Positions 30,912 through 40,897 of a DNA stretch of 64,000 nt are shown piece by piece. This stretch comes from VAZQ01 sp963817135 (GTDB lineage: Bacteria; Pseudomonadota; Alphaproteobacteria; Rhizobiales; Xanthobacteraceae): positions 62,001 through 126,000 of the forward strand of contig CAWFNG010000013.1 in NCBI GenBank assembly GCA_963817135.1, in the 5' to 3' direction. The notes under the pieces were generated by a model, which searched no databases, was not told where the DNA came from, and saw only the letters and a list, made by a program, of their open reading frames with translations. A program made the translations under genes and the position numbers. The stretch's first letter is position 1; each line of letters opens with the position of its first letter.

Positions 30912-31769
30912 ATGGACGGGCGTAGGGTCAGCATTATTGAGCTTGCGAGTGCCGCCGCTCGCGGTGTTGCGCGTGCCGCGTTGCTTTGCGTGTTCGCGCT
31001 CAGCCTGGTCGGCTGCAGCCTGTTCGACAAAGATGCCATTGCCCCCGACGAGCCGGCGGACAAGCTCTACAACGAGGGCCTCTATCTCCTTAATACGAAG
31101 AAGGACCCGAAAGAGGCCGCGAAGAAATTCGAAGAAGTCGATCGCCAGCATCCCTATTCCGAATGGGCGCGCAAGTCGCTGATCATGTCGGCATACGCCT
31201 ATTATGAGGCCGGCTCCTACGATGACTGCATCAATGCTGCCCGCCGCTACGTGACTTTGCACCCCGGCAGTTCCGATGCCGCCTACGCTCAATTCCTGAT
31301 CGGCTCTTCCTATTTCGATCAGATACCGGATATTTCCCGCGACCAGGAGCGCACCGAGAAAGCCGTGCAGAACCTGGATGAGGTCACACGAAAATATCCA
31401 AGTTCCGAATACGCGGTTGCCGCCAAGCGCAAGATCGAAGTCGCGCGCGACCAGTTGGCAGGCAAGGAAATGGACATCGGGCGCTGGCATCTGGAACGGC
31501 GCGAATTCACCGGCGCCATCAATCGTTTCAAGGTGGTGGTGACGCGATATCAGCGGACCCGCCATGTCGAGGAAGCGCTGCTGCGGCTCACCGAAGCCTA
31601 TATGGCGCTTGGCATCGTCGACGAGGCGCAGACTTCCGCCGCGGTGCTCGGTCATAACTTCCCGGATAGCCGCTGGTACAAGGACGCCTATGCCCTCATG
31701 CAGGCGCGCGGATTGCAGCCCAGCGAGAACAAGAGCTCCTGGATCAGCCAGGCTTTCCGGCTGGGCTAA
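30912..31769 (+). CDS. bamD: Outer membrane assembly lipoprotein BamD
   Basis: The essential lipoprotein of the BAM complex that inserts beta-barrel proteins (earlier ComL/YfiO). The 285-residue protein has a lipobox SLVGC with the acylated Cys at about residue 35, then five TPR-like helical pairs (DKLYNEGLYLLNTKKDPKEA, WARKSLIMSAYAYYEAG, AQFLIGSSYFDQIPDISRDQ). The lpxC-bamD-recN-ligA order is common in Rhizobiales. The start ATG is uncertain by a few codons. Confidence 0.94.
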   Translation: MDGRRVSIIELASAAARGVARAALLCVFALSLVGCSLFDKDAIAPDEPADKLYNEGLYLLNTKKDPKEAAKKFEEVDRQHPYSEWARKSLIMSAYAYYEAGSYDDCINAARRYVTLHPGSSDAAYAQFLIGSSYFDQIPDISRDQERTEKAVQNLDEVTRKYPSSEYAVAAKRKIEVARDQLAGKEMDIGRWHLERREFTGAINRFKVVVTRYQRTRHVEEALLRLTEAYMALGIVDEAQTSAAVLGHNFPDSRWYKDAYALMQARGLQPSENKSSWISQAFRLG

Positions 31770-31910
31770 GGCCAAAGCGGTTAGTTTCCTTCCCCAGTTC
31801 CTTTGGCCTCGCGCGGTAGCCAATCTTCTGCGGCGCCCGTAAATTCGCTGCTGCCAATTCGCCGAGCGTGGAACCTCGCCGCGGTTTGAGGGCGGTTTAA
31901 GGATTTGTGC

Positions 31911-33575
31911 ATGCTCGCCAGACTGTCGATACGCGACATTGTCCTCATCGAGCGGCTCGACATCGACTTCGCGGGCGGACTGTCGGCACTGACCGGTGAG
32001 ACCGGCGCGGGAAAATCCATCCTGCTCGACGCCTTTGCGCTCGCGCTTGGCGCGCGCGGCGATGCTGCGCTGGTGCGCCACGGCGCCGAGCAGGGGCAAG
32101 TGACCGCCGCATTCGAGCTGCCTCCCGGGCATGCCGTCCATCGGCTCATGGCGGCAAACGATATTCCCGTGGAAGAGGAGTTGATCCTGCGGCGGGTACA
32201 ATTTGCCGATGGACGCACCCGCGCTTTTGTCAACGATCAGCCGGTCAATGCCCAAACTCAGCGGGCGCTTGGCGCGGCCCTGGTCGAGATTCATGGCCAA
32301 CATGACGAGCGGGCTCTTCTCGATGCGGCCAGTCATCGGCGCTTGCTGGATGCTTTCGGCGCCCTGGAAGGTCAGGCGAGAGAAGTCGAGCGGCTTTGGC
32401 AGGAACGCCGCAAGCACGAAGCCGAACTCTCTGAGCATGGAGAGCGTGTCGAGCAGGCACAGCGAGAAGCCGATTGGCTGCGCCATGCGGTGGCCGAATT
32501 GACTACCCTTGCCCCGCAGCCTGCGGAAGAGAGCGTGCTTGCTGAGCGGCGCACCATGATGATGCAGGCCGAAAAACTGGCGGGCGATCTGCGCGATGCC
32601 CACGAGGCTGTCGCCGGCACGCCATCGCCAATGCTTTCTGCGGCGTTGCGCCGGCTGGAACGCCGCAGTGCTCTGGCGCCCGGATTGGTTGCCCCCGCGG
32701 TCAACGCCATCGAAGCGGCGCTGCGTGCCCTCGATGAGGCGCGCGGACATCTCGAGGCCGCCCTGCGGACCGGTGATCTCGATCCGCACGAACTCGAAAA
32801 GATCGAGGACCGGCTGTTCGCGCTGCGCGCTGCCGCCCGGAAATATAGCGTGCCTGTGGACGACTTAAATGCGCTTGCAGCGCGCTATGCTGCTGACCTC
32901 GCGCTGCTCGATGCCGGTGCCGAACGTCTTGCGCAGCTGCAAGTCCTCTCGCGCGAGGCGGCCGAATGCTACCGCACCGAGGCCGCCGCTCTGTCGGTTG
33001 CGCGCCACAACGCTGCGGAAAGGCTCGACCAGTCCGTCAACGCCGAACTCAAGCCATTGCGGCTCGATCGCGCCCGTTTCTTCACCGAGATAACCACGGA
33101 GCCGGAAACGGGCGGTCCGCACGGCATCGATCGCGCCGAGTTCTGGGTGCAGACCAATCCGGGCACCCGGCCCGGCCCGATGATGAAGGTCGCATCCGGC
33201 GGCGAGCTTGCGCGTCTTCTGTTGGCGCTGAAGGTCGTTCTGGCCGATCGCGGCTCGGCTCCCACCCTTATCTTCGACGAAGTCGACACGGGTGTCGGGG
33301 GCGCTGTCGCCGATGCCATCGGCGTGCGCTTGGCGCGGCTTGCGCGACGCGCGCAGGTGATTGCCGTCACCCATGCGCCCCAGGTTGCCGCGCGTGCCGA
33401 GCGCCATTATTTGATCAGCAAGGGCGTGATCGAAAAGGGTAAGCGGGTCTCTATTCAAGTCGCGCAAGTTGCTGCGGAAAAGCGGCGCGAGGAAATCGCG
33501 CGCATGCTTGCCGGCGCAGAGGTCACCGCCGAAGCACGCGCGGCGGCGGAGCGCCTGATCAAGGCGGCCGGCTGA
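31911..33575 (+). CDS. recN: DNA repair protein RecN
   Basis: An SMC-like ATPase acting early in double-strand break repair. The 554-residue protein has the Walker A GETGAGKS at residues 29-36, a long coiled-coil middle with many Glu/Arg/Ala residues, the signature KVASGGELARLLLALK and Walker B TLIFDEVDTGVGG. ATG 31911 lies after AAGGA at good spacing. There is a 140-base gap after bamD and 30 bases before ligA. No SOS-type box was recognised upstream. Confidence 0.95.
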   Translation: MLARLSIRDIVLIERLDIDFAGGLSALTGETGAGKSILLDAFALALGARGDAALVRHGAEQGQVTAAFELPPGHAVHRLMAANDIPVEEELILRRVQFADGRTRAFVNDQPVNAQTQRALGAALVEIHGQHDERALLDAASHRRLLDAFGALEGQAREVERLWQERRKHEAELSEHGERVEQAQREADWLRHAVAELTTLAPQPAEESVLAERRTMMMQAEKLAGDLRDAHEAVAGTPSPMLSAALRRLERRSALAPGLVAPAVNAIEAALRALDEARGHLEAALRTGDLDPHELEKIEDRLFALRAAARKYSVPVDDLNALAARYAADLALLDAGAERLAQLQVLSREAAECYRTEAAALSVARHNAAERLDQSVNAELKPLRLDRARFFTEITTEPETGGPHGIDRAEFWVQTNPGTRPGPMMKVASGGELARLLLALKVVLADRGSAPTLIFDEVDTGVGGAVADAIGVRLARLARRAQVIAVTHAPQVAARAERHYLISKGVIEKGKRVSIQVAQVAAEKRREEIARMLAGAEVTAEARAAAERLIKAAG

Positions 33576-33605
33576 TCTGTTCGTCGGCGTTGCGTCAAGA
33601 GAAAC

Positions 33606-35714
33606 ATGTCTGACAGTTCCACCATCGCAGTCGAGAAGCTCACGCCAACGCAGGCAAAGGCCGAGCTCAAGCGGCTGGCAGGCGAAATCAGCACGCACGA
33701 CAAGCGCTACTATCAGGAGGACAGGCCGAGTGTCTCGGACGCCGAGTACGACGCTCTGCGACGGCGCAATGAGGAGATCGAACGGCGGTTTCCCGATCTG
33801 GTGCGCGCGGATTCGCCTTCGCGCCGGATTGGCGCGGCGCCGGCGCAGAAGTTTGCCAAGGTTCGCCACGCCGTTCCCATGCTTTCCCTCGGCAATGCAT
33901 TCTCCGACGACGAAGTCGGCGAGTTCGTCACCCGTGTGCGCCGATTCCTGCGCCTGCCGGAAGACGAGATCGTCGCTTTCACGGCCGAACCAAAGATCGA
34001 CGGCCTGTCGTGCTCGTTGCGCTACGAAGGCGGCCGCCTGATCAGCGGTGCAACCCGCGGCGATGGTTTCGAGGGCGAGGACGTTACCGCCAATGTGGCA
34101 ACTGTCCGCGATATTCCAGGCAAGCTTAAGGGCCGCAATATCCCCGACGAGTGCGAAGTCCGCGGCGAAGTCTATATGACGCATGCCGACTTTGCCGCCC
34201 TCAATGTCCGCCAGGAAAAGGAAGGCAGGCAGATCTTTGCCAATCCGCGCAACGCCGCCGCGGGATCATTGCGTCAGCTCGATCCATCCATCACGGCGTC
34301 GCGGCCGCTGCGGTTTTTCAGTTATTCGTACGGCGAAATGTCCAGCATTCCCGCGCAAACGCAATCGGGCATGCTGGACTGGCTCGCACGCGTCGGATTC
34401 GTGATCAATCCGCTGACCAAAATCTGCACCAGCGTCGACGGGCTCATGGCATTCCATCGCGAGATCGAGCGCCAGCGTGCGACGCTGGGCTATGACATCG
34501 ACGGGGTCGTGTACAAGGTGGATCGTCTCGACTGGCAACAGCGCCTGGGCTTTGTCTCGCGCAATCCGCGCTGGGCGATTGCGCACAAGTTTCCGGCCGA
34601 GAAGGCAACGACCATCGTCAAGGCCATCGATATTCAAATCGGCCGCACCGGCGCCGTCACCCCGATCGCGCGGCTGGAACCGGTAACGGTAGGCGGGGTC
34701 GTGGTGTCCAATGCCACGTTGCACAATGAGGACGAGATCGAACGGCTCGGCGTGCGGGTGGGCGACACCGTCACCATTCAGCGCGCGGGCGACGTCATTC
34801 CGCAGGTTCTCGGCGTCGTGCAGGACCGGCCGCGCGGGGCAAAACCTTATCGCATGCCGAGGGCCTGTCCGTGTCCGCTCAAGACGCAGATCGTGCGCGA
34901 GGCAATTGCCGGGGGGGAGGAGGGCGCCCGCTCGCGCTGCACCGGCGAGTTTGCCTGCCCGTTTCAGAAAATCGAGCACTTGAAGCATTTCGTCTCCCGC
35001 CGCGCATTCGACATCGAGGGATTGGGCGAGAAGCAGATTGCGCTGTTCTTCGAGAACGGCTGGATTGCCGAGCCAGCCGACATATTCACGCTCGAAAAAC
35101 GCAACGCCCAAATCAAACTGCAGGAGCACGAGGGTTTCGGCGAAGTCTCGGTGCGAAACCTGTTCAACGCCATCGGGGCGCGCCACAAAATCTCGTTGGA
35201 GCGGTTCATCTATGCGCTCGGTATGCGCCATGTGGGCGAAACCACTGCGCGGGCGCTCGCCCGCGGCTACGGATCATGGGATGCATTTCATGCCGCCTGC
35301 CTCAAGCTTGCGAAGGGCGACGATGAGATGCGCGCAGAAATGGACAATCTCGATCAGATCGGCGACACCGTCATTGACAGCCTGGCCACCTATTTCGGCG
35401 AGGAGCACAATCGACAGGTGGTGGAACGGCTGACCGCGCAGATCGAAATCCTCGATGCGGAACAGCCCGCATCCGATTCGCGAATTGCCGGGAAAACGGT
35501 CGTCTTCACCGGCGCGCTCGAAAAGATCACCCGCGAGGAGGCAAAGGCCATGGCCGAACGCCTCGGCGCCAAGGTAGCGGGCTCGGTCTCCAAAAAAACC
35601 GATTACGTGATTGCCGGCCCGGGCGCCGGTTCCAAACTCGCCAAGGCGAAAGAGGCGGGTGTTGCCGTTCTCAGCGAAGAGGACTGGCTCGATCTCATCG
35701 GCGAACGACGGTAG
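33606..35714 (+). CDS. ligA: NAD-dependent DNA ligase LigA
   Basis: The replicative ligase, 702 residues. The adenylation domain has the active-site Lys130 in AEPKIDGLS, then an OB fold (GRTGAVTPIARLEPVTVGG), a four-Cys zinc finger (ACPCPLKTQ ... CTGEFACPF), helix-hairpin-helix repeats (FDIEGLGEKQI, GMRHVGETTARALA) and a C-terminal BRCT domain (IAGKTVVFTGALEKITREEA to LDLIGERR). All domains are present and in order. It probably shares a transcript with recN. Confidence 0.97.
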   Translation: MSDSSTIAVEKLTPTQAKAELKRLAGEISTHDKRYYQEDRPSVSDAEYDALRRRNEEIERRFPDLVRADSPSRRIGAAPAQKFAKVRHAVPMLSLGNAFSDDEVGEFVTRVRRFLRLPEDEIVAFTAEPKIDGLSCSLRYEGGRLISGATRGDGFEGEDVTANVATVRDIPGKLKGRNIPDECEVRGEVYMTHADFAALNVRQEKEGRQIFANPRNAAAGSLRQLDPSITASRPLRFFSYSYGEMSSIPAQTQSGMLDWLARVGFVINPLTKICTSVDGLMAFHREIERQRATLGYDIDGVVYKVDRLDWQQRLGFVSRNPRWAIAHKFPAEKATTIVKAIDIQIGRTGAVTPIARLEPVTVGGVVVSNATLHNEDEIERLGVRVGDTVTIQRAGDVIPQVLGVVQDRPRGAKPYRMPRACPCPLKTQIVREAIAGGEEGARSRCTGEFACPFQKIEHLKHFVSRRAFDIEGLGEKQIALFFENGWIAEPADIFTLEKRNAQIKLQEHEGFGEVSVRNLFNAIGARHKISLERFIYALGMRHVGETTARALARGYGSWDAFHAACLKLAKGDDEMRAEMDNLDQIGDTVIDSLATYFGEEHNRQVVERLTAQIEILDAEQPASDSRIAGKTVVFTGALEKITREEAKAMAERLGAKVAGSVSKKTDYVIAGPGAGSKLAKAKEAGVAVLSEEDWLDLIGERR

Positions 35715-35747
35715 CGCAAAGTTTCTAAGGTTGGCATCCTGTTAGGC

Positions 35748-35868
35748 GTCATTCCGGGGCGAGGCCAAAGCGCAGCGAAGGCCGAGAGCCCGGAATCCAT
35801 ATCCCCCGTCCGGGGTTATGGTTTCCGGGCTCGCCGCTCAGCTTCGCTTCGCGGCGCCCCGGAATGAC
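35748..35868. repeat. 121-bp palindromic repeat, GTCATTCCGGGGC type (copy 1)
   Basis: Ends GTCATTCCGGGGC and GCCCCGGAATGAC are inverted repeats, with an inner palindrome GAGAGCCCGGAATCCATA / ATGGTTTCCGGGCTC. A near-identical 121-bp copy is at 48077-48197. It fills most of the spacer between ligA and the next gene. Confidence 0.8.
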
Positions 35869-35902
35869 AGAGACGTTTAAAGATCAGCAGTTCATTAGCT
35901 GA

Positions 35903-36058
35903 TTAGATGTGGCCGGTGAGAGCGAGCACGATGATGATGAGGAGTATCAATCCAACGCCGCCGCCCGGCCCATAGCCCCATCCGCGACTGTAACCCCAGT
36001 GCGGCAGCGCGCCGATCAGGGCAAGTATCAGAATCACAATCAGAATGGTGGTCAGCAT
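35903..36058 (-). CDS. DUF3309 family small membrane protein
   Basis: A 51-residue protein missed by ordinary length limits. It begins MLTTILIVILILALIGALP, continues HWGYSRGWGYGPGGGVG and ends in a second hydrophobic stretch LILLIIIVLALTGHI. This two-helix pattern with a central YSRGWGYGPSGG-like motif is the DUF3309 family, common in Rhizobiales and other proteobacteria. Function is unknown. It is bracketed by palindromic repeats and is not obviously in an operon. Confidence 0.85.
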   Translation of the reverse strand: MLTTILIVILILALIGALPHWGYSRGWGYGPGGGVGLILLIIIVLALTGHI

Positions 36059-36125
36059 TGTGCGGCCTCGCTTGTAAACGTGGTGCGGAACAACGCCCGC
36101 AAGGGCAAAGAAGTTCCAACGGCTC

Positions 36126-36208
36126 GTAGCCTGGATGGAGCGCAGCGTAATCCAGGAACGATTTATCTGATAGATCCCGGATTACGCTTGACGCTCCATC
36201 CGGGCTAC
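36126..36208. repeat. GTAGCCCGGAT-type palindromic repeat
   Basis: Begins GTAGCCTGGATGGAGCG and ends CGCTCCATCCGGGCTAC, so the whole 83 bp is one imperfect palindrome with an inner TAATCC...GGATTA arm. A partial extra copy (GCCGGGCTACGAA, 36219-36230) follows and contains the stop codon of the next gene. Confidence 0.75.
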
Positions 36209-36223
36209 GAATCTGCAGCCGGG

Positions 36224-38058
36224 CTACGAATCCAGCAGCGGCCGGGTTGCCGCGCGCAGCCATTCGGCGCTGGCTTTGTCGATAATCGGCGAGAGCGTCG
36301 CAGCAACGCGGGCGTGATAAGCATCGAGCCAGGCAATTTCCTCGCGGCTGAGCATGTCGGGAACGATCAGCCGTCGATCGATCGGCGCAAGCGTGAGCGT
36401 CGCGAAAGCGTTCAGCTGCTTCTCCGATCCGGCGACCGATGGCGCCTCGATGACAAGCAGCAGATTTTCGGTGCGAATGCCGTAGCCGCCGGTTTTGTAG
36501 TAACCGGGCTCGTTGGAGAGGATCATGCCGCGCATGAGCGCGCTATGGCCAAGTTTGGCAATGCGGGCAGGACCTTCATGCACCGAAAGATAACTGCCGA
36601 CGCCGTGCCCGGTGCCGTGGTCGAAGTCGAGACCGGCCTGCCAGAGATATTGCCGCGCAAATGAATCGAGCTGCGCGCCGGTTGTGCCGTCGGGAAAAGT
36701 CAGCCGCGCGATCGCAATGTGACCCTTGAGCACGCGCGTGAACCGGTCGCGCATCTCGAGGCTCGCCTCACCAACGGCAACGGTGCGCGTTATGTCCGTG
36801 GTGCCGTCTTCGTACTGCGCGCCGGAATCGATCAAAAACAACTCCCCGGCGACGATCGGACGATTGGACTTTGTCGTCACGCGATAATGCACAATGGCCC
36901 CATCCGGGCCGGCACCGGCAATGGTTGGGAATGAAATGTCCTTGAGCAGCCCGGTTTCCCGCCGGAAGCTTTCCAGCGCAGCGACCGCATCGATCTCCGT
37001 GACCTTTCCTGTCATGCATTCGCGATCGAACCAGGCGAGAAAGCGAACGACGGCGGCGCCGTCGCGAACGTGCGCGGCGCGCGCGCCGGCGATTTCCACA
37101 TCATTCTTGACCGCCTTCATCAGCGCGGTCGGATCGGCGCCGGTCACCGGTTTGCCTCCGCCAGCTCTGATAATGCGGGCAAGGGCGTCGGCGGCGGTTG
37201 CCTGATCGAGGCGGATGGTACCTTTTTTTTCCGCGAGCGCGGTCAGCGCAGGAGCAAAATCACTTTCCTCCCGCACATCGGCCAGCACCTGCAAATGGCT
37301 GCGCACTTCGTTCGTCAGCTTGCGGCCATCGATGTAGATCGAAGCACGACCCTCCCGGCGCATGATGGCGAAGGAAAGCGGCAGCGGCGTGTGCGGCACG
37401 TCCGCACCGCGAATGTTGAACGTCCAGGCGACTCCTTGCGGGTCCGATATCACGAGCGCATCCGCACGCAACTTTGTCAGCTCGGCAACAATGCGCGCGT
37501 GCTTCTCCGACGCCGGTTCTCCGGCGAAGCGCAGGTCATGCAGGGTTACGGCACCGAGGGGCGGGGGAGGGCGGTCGCTCCAGATTTCATCGATGGGATT
37601 GGATTCCAACGCGATCAACGCTGCACCGGCGCCAGCGCATGCCTTGGCAAGCCGCTCGGCACCTTCGACGGTATGCAGCCACGGATCGTAGCCGAGCCGA
37701 TCACCCTCCCCGAGATTGGCCTCGATCCATTGATGCGGTGGATTCTCCACGAGGTGCTCGATCGCGATCAAGCCGGTATCCACCTGTTCGCGCGCCTGCA
37801 AGGTGTAGCGGCCGTCCACGAACAGCACTGCGCGCTCCATGAGCACGATGCCATACCGGCGGAGCCGCTGAAGCCGGTCAACCAGGCCAGTCGCTTCTCG
37901 CACGCAGGGATATATTCGTTTTGCTGCCGGTCGGCGCGCGGCACGATGAACCCCGTCAGGCCGCGGTGCGCCAGCTCCGTGCGTAACGCCGCAAACCGCG
38001 GGCGGCTTTCAGCGCGATCCGCGTCGTCGGCGAAGGATTGGAAGCGGGCCTCGAACAT
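36224..38058 (-). CDS. pepP: Xaa-Pro aminopeptidase P, M24 family (frameshifted)
   Basis: A metallopeptidase removing N-terminal residues before proline. The first 68 codons (to LAWLTGFSGSAG) and the rest (from IVLMERAVLFVDGRYTL) lie in different frames; restoring one missing base near 37850 joins them. The C-terminal M24 fold has the dinuclear metal ligands: Asp residues in FLIDSGAQYEDGTTDITRT, His in GTGHGVGSYLSVHEGP, Glu in LSNEPGYY and in IRTENLL. About 610 residues is normal for the three-domain form. The stop TAG lies in a GTAGCCCGG repeat. A conserved housekeeping gene with one indel suggests sequencing error. Confidence 0.85.
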
Positions 38059-38137
38059 TTCGGCAATTTAACCCTTCGGTCCGTGAGGGGGAAATTGAGA
38101 TTGAGCGATCCTCAAGTGCGAAGGCTACAGGGCGCAT

Positions 38138-39297
38138 TTACGAACGACGCCGAGCCGGCCGATGCGCAAGCACGAGCGTGCTCCAGCCAGCAAGCGTGAT
38201 GCGGTGCAGGAATGCGAAACCGCGCGCACGGTAGCTTGCGATCGCGGGACTGGCCTGCGCATTCAACAAGCCGGAGAGCACGACCAATCCATTGCGCGCC
38301 GTCAAGCTCGCCATGGGCGTGGCAAGCTGCTTGAGCGGGTCGAGGAGGATATTGGCGAGGATTAATTCGAACGGCGCGGATCGGACAAAGCGATGCCTGC
38401 AAAGGCCGTCGGCCTGCAGTACCTCGATGCAGGTGCCGACACCGTTGAGACGCATGTTGTCACGCGCGGTCATCACCGCGCGGCGATCGATATCACCGGC
38501 GAGAACCGGACGGTGCAGGGCCTTTGCCGCGGCAATCGCCAGGACTCCGCTGCCGGTTCCGACGTCGAGGATTCTAGTGCGCTTGGTGCAGCGTTCTTTA
38601 CCTCTCCCCGTAGGGGAGAGGTCGGAATGTGCGCGGCTTGCGCGCACATTCCGGGTGAGGGGGCTAAACGGTCCCTTCGGGCGGCGGCTCCCCCTCACCC
38701 GGATCGCGCAAGCGCGATCCGACCTCTCCCCTTCGGGGAGAGGTGACAATCCCCGCCATCGCCTTTCGTCTCCATTGCTCACTGCGCGCCTGCGGCCGCG
38801 ATGTCGCGACTGGGATTGCAGACGCCGCGGCTTGCTCCATCGCTTCGCAATGTCATGGAGCGCGAGCAAACAGCCCCGCGTACTGCCATGATGACCGGTG
38901 CCGAAGGCAAGCCCGCCTCGATCTCGATGCCGATGCGGTTTACCGGCACGCGCGCGCGATCGTGCGCGCCATGTACGACAAAGCGTCCCGCCTCGACCGG
39001 CGGGAGCCGGCTTTCCCGAACCCAATCCGTTGCAGCGAGAGTTTCGAACTGCAAAGCCGGCGCCGTCGCTCCCTTCATCGCCGCGGCGATCAGCGCGCGA
39101 ACTGCGCTCTCGTTCGGTTGCTCGCGGAAATGCAAGGCCAGCGACCAGCGCCCATCCGGCTCTTCCGTTCTCGACACGGCGACTGACTCGCTATCGAGGC
39201 ATTCCGCAAGCACATCTTGCATATGCGCAGCCGATTGGGCATCGGTTGTCAGCCGTGCTACTGCGGTTGCAGTACGCTCCGAGACCGACTTCGCCAT
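38138..39297 (-). CDS. prmA: Ribosomal protein L11 methyltransferase (frameshifted, with inserted repeat)
   Basis: A SAM enzyme that trimethylates L11. The N-terminal domain runs from 39297 (MAKSVSERTATAVARL) to GIEIEAGL; one base is missing near 38908-38914, after which AFGTGHHGSTRGCLLALHDIAKR continues in another frame. Then comes an extra segment of roughly 80-90 residues, rich in Arg and Gly, before RILDVGTGSGVLAIAAAKAL (SAM motif I) and ILANILLDPLKQLA (catalytic NILxxPL block). In relatives the motif I strand follows directly after the short DALAKR-type stretch, so the extra part is an insertion carrying a palindromic element. Activity is doubtful but not excluded. Confidence 0.8.
38601..38743. 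repeat. 143-bp multi-hairpin palindromic element inside prmA
   Basis: Ends CCTCTCCCC and GGGGAGAGG are inverted, each end is itself a small hairpin (CCTCTCCCCGTAGGGGAGAGG and CCTCTCCCCTTCGGGGAGAGG, 20-21 bases each with loops GTA/TTC), and the inner arms GGGTGAGGGGG / CCCCCTCACCC and GCGCGCACAT-type hairpins make a cloverleaf-like fold. This repeat type is dispersed in Rhizobiales genomes. Here the translation frame of prmA stays open through it. Confidence 0.85.
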
Positions 39298-39320
39298 TCA
39301 CGATTGTCCCTTATGAGCTG

Positions 39321-39489
39321 CTAGTGCGGTGAATTTGAAGTTCCTATCATAACTGTCCGCAAGCTCGTTTAGGAACTTCAAATTCAAAACCGCACTAGAA
39401 ATCATAGAGTTGCTAGTGGTCCTTAAGATTCCGAAGTTCGCATCTGAACGTGCCGCGAGTGGTGGCGAACTTCGGAATTGGACCACTAG
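39321..39489. repeat. CTAG double-palindrome element, left copy
   Basis: Two imperfect palindromes, 39321-39398 (CTAGTGCGGT ... ACCGCACTAG) and 39413-39489 (CTAGTGGTCC ... GGACCACTAG), joined by 14 bp. Each starts and ends with CTAG. An inverted copy with about 95 percent identity by eye lies at 44441-44608. It begins 23 bp upstream of prmA and ends 21 bp before the MFS gene. No coding capacity. Confidence 0.85.
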
Positions 39490-39510
39490 TCCGGCAGCAA
39501 GCGAAGATTA

Positions 39511-40731
39511 TTGCAAGTGCAATCGGTCGAATCAAAATCGTCGTGGGTCGTCGCGGTCGTGGTGCTGACGATCCTGGCCCTCTCATTCGGTGCGCCCTGG
39601 ATCACCATTGTGGCGCTCAAGCTGATCGCGGCCGAAACCGGCGGGCTGCGAACGGTACCGGCCCTGGCGTCGGCGCTGGCGTGGCTCGGCTTCGGCAGCG
39701 GCGGCATTGTCATGAGTTATGTCGCGGAAAAGGTTGGAGTGCGATGGACCGTGCTTTTCGGCGCAGTCATGATTGCTATCGGGCTTGCGCTCTCGACCGG
39801 AGGCCAAATCTGGCAGCTCTACATCGGCCAGGGCCTGTTCGTGGGATTCTTCGGGATCGGCGGCATGAATTCGCCATTCTACATTTACGTGAGTCGCTGG
39901 TTCGACCGTCGCCGCGGCTCAGCCCTCGCGCTGATCTCGAGCGGCGCGTACCTGGCCGGCGCAGTTTGGCCGCCGCTGTTCGAGCGCGCGATCGCCTATG
40001 CCGGCTGGCGCGAGACCATGCTTGGTTATGGCCTCCTGGAATTGCTTGTCGTCGTTCCGCTCGCAATAATCTTCCTGCGCAGGCCGCCTGAACCGTCGCT
40101 GCCGGAAGGCGTCCTTGCAGGCGCGTCGGCACCCGCTGCGGTGCTGGGATGGCCGCCGAACCTCGTGTTCGCTCTCATGGCCATGGCGGTGGTGTTCTGC
40201 TGCATTCCCATGGCCATGCCGCAGGCGCATCTGCCCGCGCTCTGCAGCGACCTTGGCATCCTGGCGTCGCACGGCGCCGCCATGCTCTCGGTGCTGCTGG
40301 GTACGGCATTCGTAAGCCGGCAATTCTGGGGCTGGATTTCCGATCGCATGGGAGGACTGAAGACTGTTCTGCTGGGCTCCGCGTTCCAGATCATTGCCAT
40401 GACCGCATTCATGTTCACCCAGGACGAGATTGGCCTGTTCACCGTGGCCGCCGCTTTCGGACTGGGTTTTGCCGGTATTATACCGGCCTACATTCTGGCC
40501 ATCCGCGAGCTGTTTCCGGCCGCGCAGGCCTATTGGCGGATTCCGTTTTTCCTGTTGTCGAGCGGCGCCGGGATGGCGGCAGGCGGATGGATTGCCGGCG
40601 CGCTCTACGATTATTTCGGCTTCTATGCGCCGGCGTTCGCTGCCGGCGTCGCTGCGAATGCGATCAACATCGCCATCATCGCCGTGCTGTTATTTCGTCA
40701 GCAGGCCGGACACCGCCACGCTGCTGCGTGA
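39511..40731 (+). CDS. MFS transporter
   Basis: A 406-residue inner-membrane permease with about 12 hydrophobic helices and an MFS-like loop between helices 2 and 3 (EKVGVRWTVLFGAV) and its second-half counterpart (ISDRMGGLKTVLLG). NSPFYIYVSRWFDRRRGSALAL is typical of the MFS branch annotated as monocarboxylate or oxalate/formate antiporters; the substrate is unknown. The best start is TTG 39511, just after a palindromic repeat; no ATG exists nearby. The neighbour downstream is a nitrilase-family hydrolase in the same direction, so uptake of its substrate is one possible job. Confidence 0.85.
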   Translation: MQVQSVESKSSWVVAVVVLTILALSFGAPWITIVALKLIAAETGGLRTVPALASALAWLGFGSGGIVMSYVAEKVGVRWTVLFGAVMIAIGLALSTGGQIWQLYIGQGLFVGFFGIGGMNSPFYIYVSRWFDRRRGSALALISSGAYLAGAVWPPLFERAIAYAGWRETMLGYGLLELLVVVPLAIIFLRRPPEPSLPEGVLAGASAPAAVLGWPPNLVFALMAMAVVFCCIPMAMPQAHLPALCSDLGILASHGAAMLSVLLGTAFVSRQFWGWISDRMGGLKTVLLGSAFQIIAMTAFMFTQDEIGLFTVAAAFGLGFAGIIPAYILAIRELFPAAQAYWRIPFFLLSSGAGMAAGGWIAGALYDYFGFYAPAFAAGVAANAINIAIIAVLLFRQQAGHRHAAA

Positions 40732-40735
40732 CTAA

Positions 40736-40806
40736 GTAGCCCGGATGGAGCGAAGCGAAATCCGGGGAGGAAGCCCCCGCATTACGCTGCGCTTCATGCG
40801 GGCTAC
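40736..40806. repeat. GTAGCCCGGAT-type palindromic repeat
   Basis: GTAGCCCGGATGGAGCGAAG at the left and CTTCATGCGGGCTAC at the right are inverted, with an inner AATCCGGGG / CCCCCGCATT arm. It lies four bases after the MFS stop codon. Confidence 0.75.
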
Positions 40807-40897
40807 AAGCTGTGAGGCTCTACCGGGGCAGTCGCTTGACCTCGCCGCGCGGCCGCTTCAATGTCGCGCGCCATAACAAAAGCCGGAGCATCTCCCC

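Noticed and set aside
30861..32789. Minus-strand open frame of 642 codons across bamD and recN
   Set aside because: Shadow of two well-supported genes; low-complexity composition and no recognisable domain.
32865..34184. Minus-strand open frame of 439 codons across recN and ligA
   Set aside because: Antisense to conserved domains of both genes and without motifs of its own.
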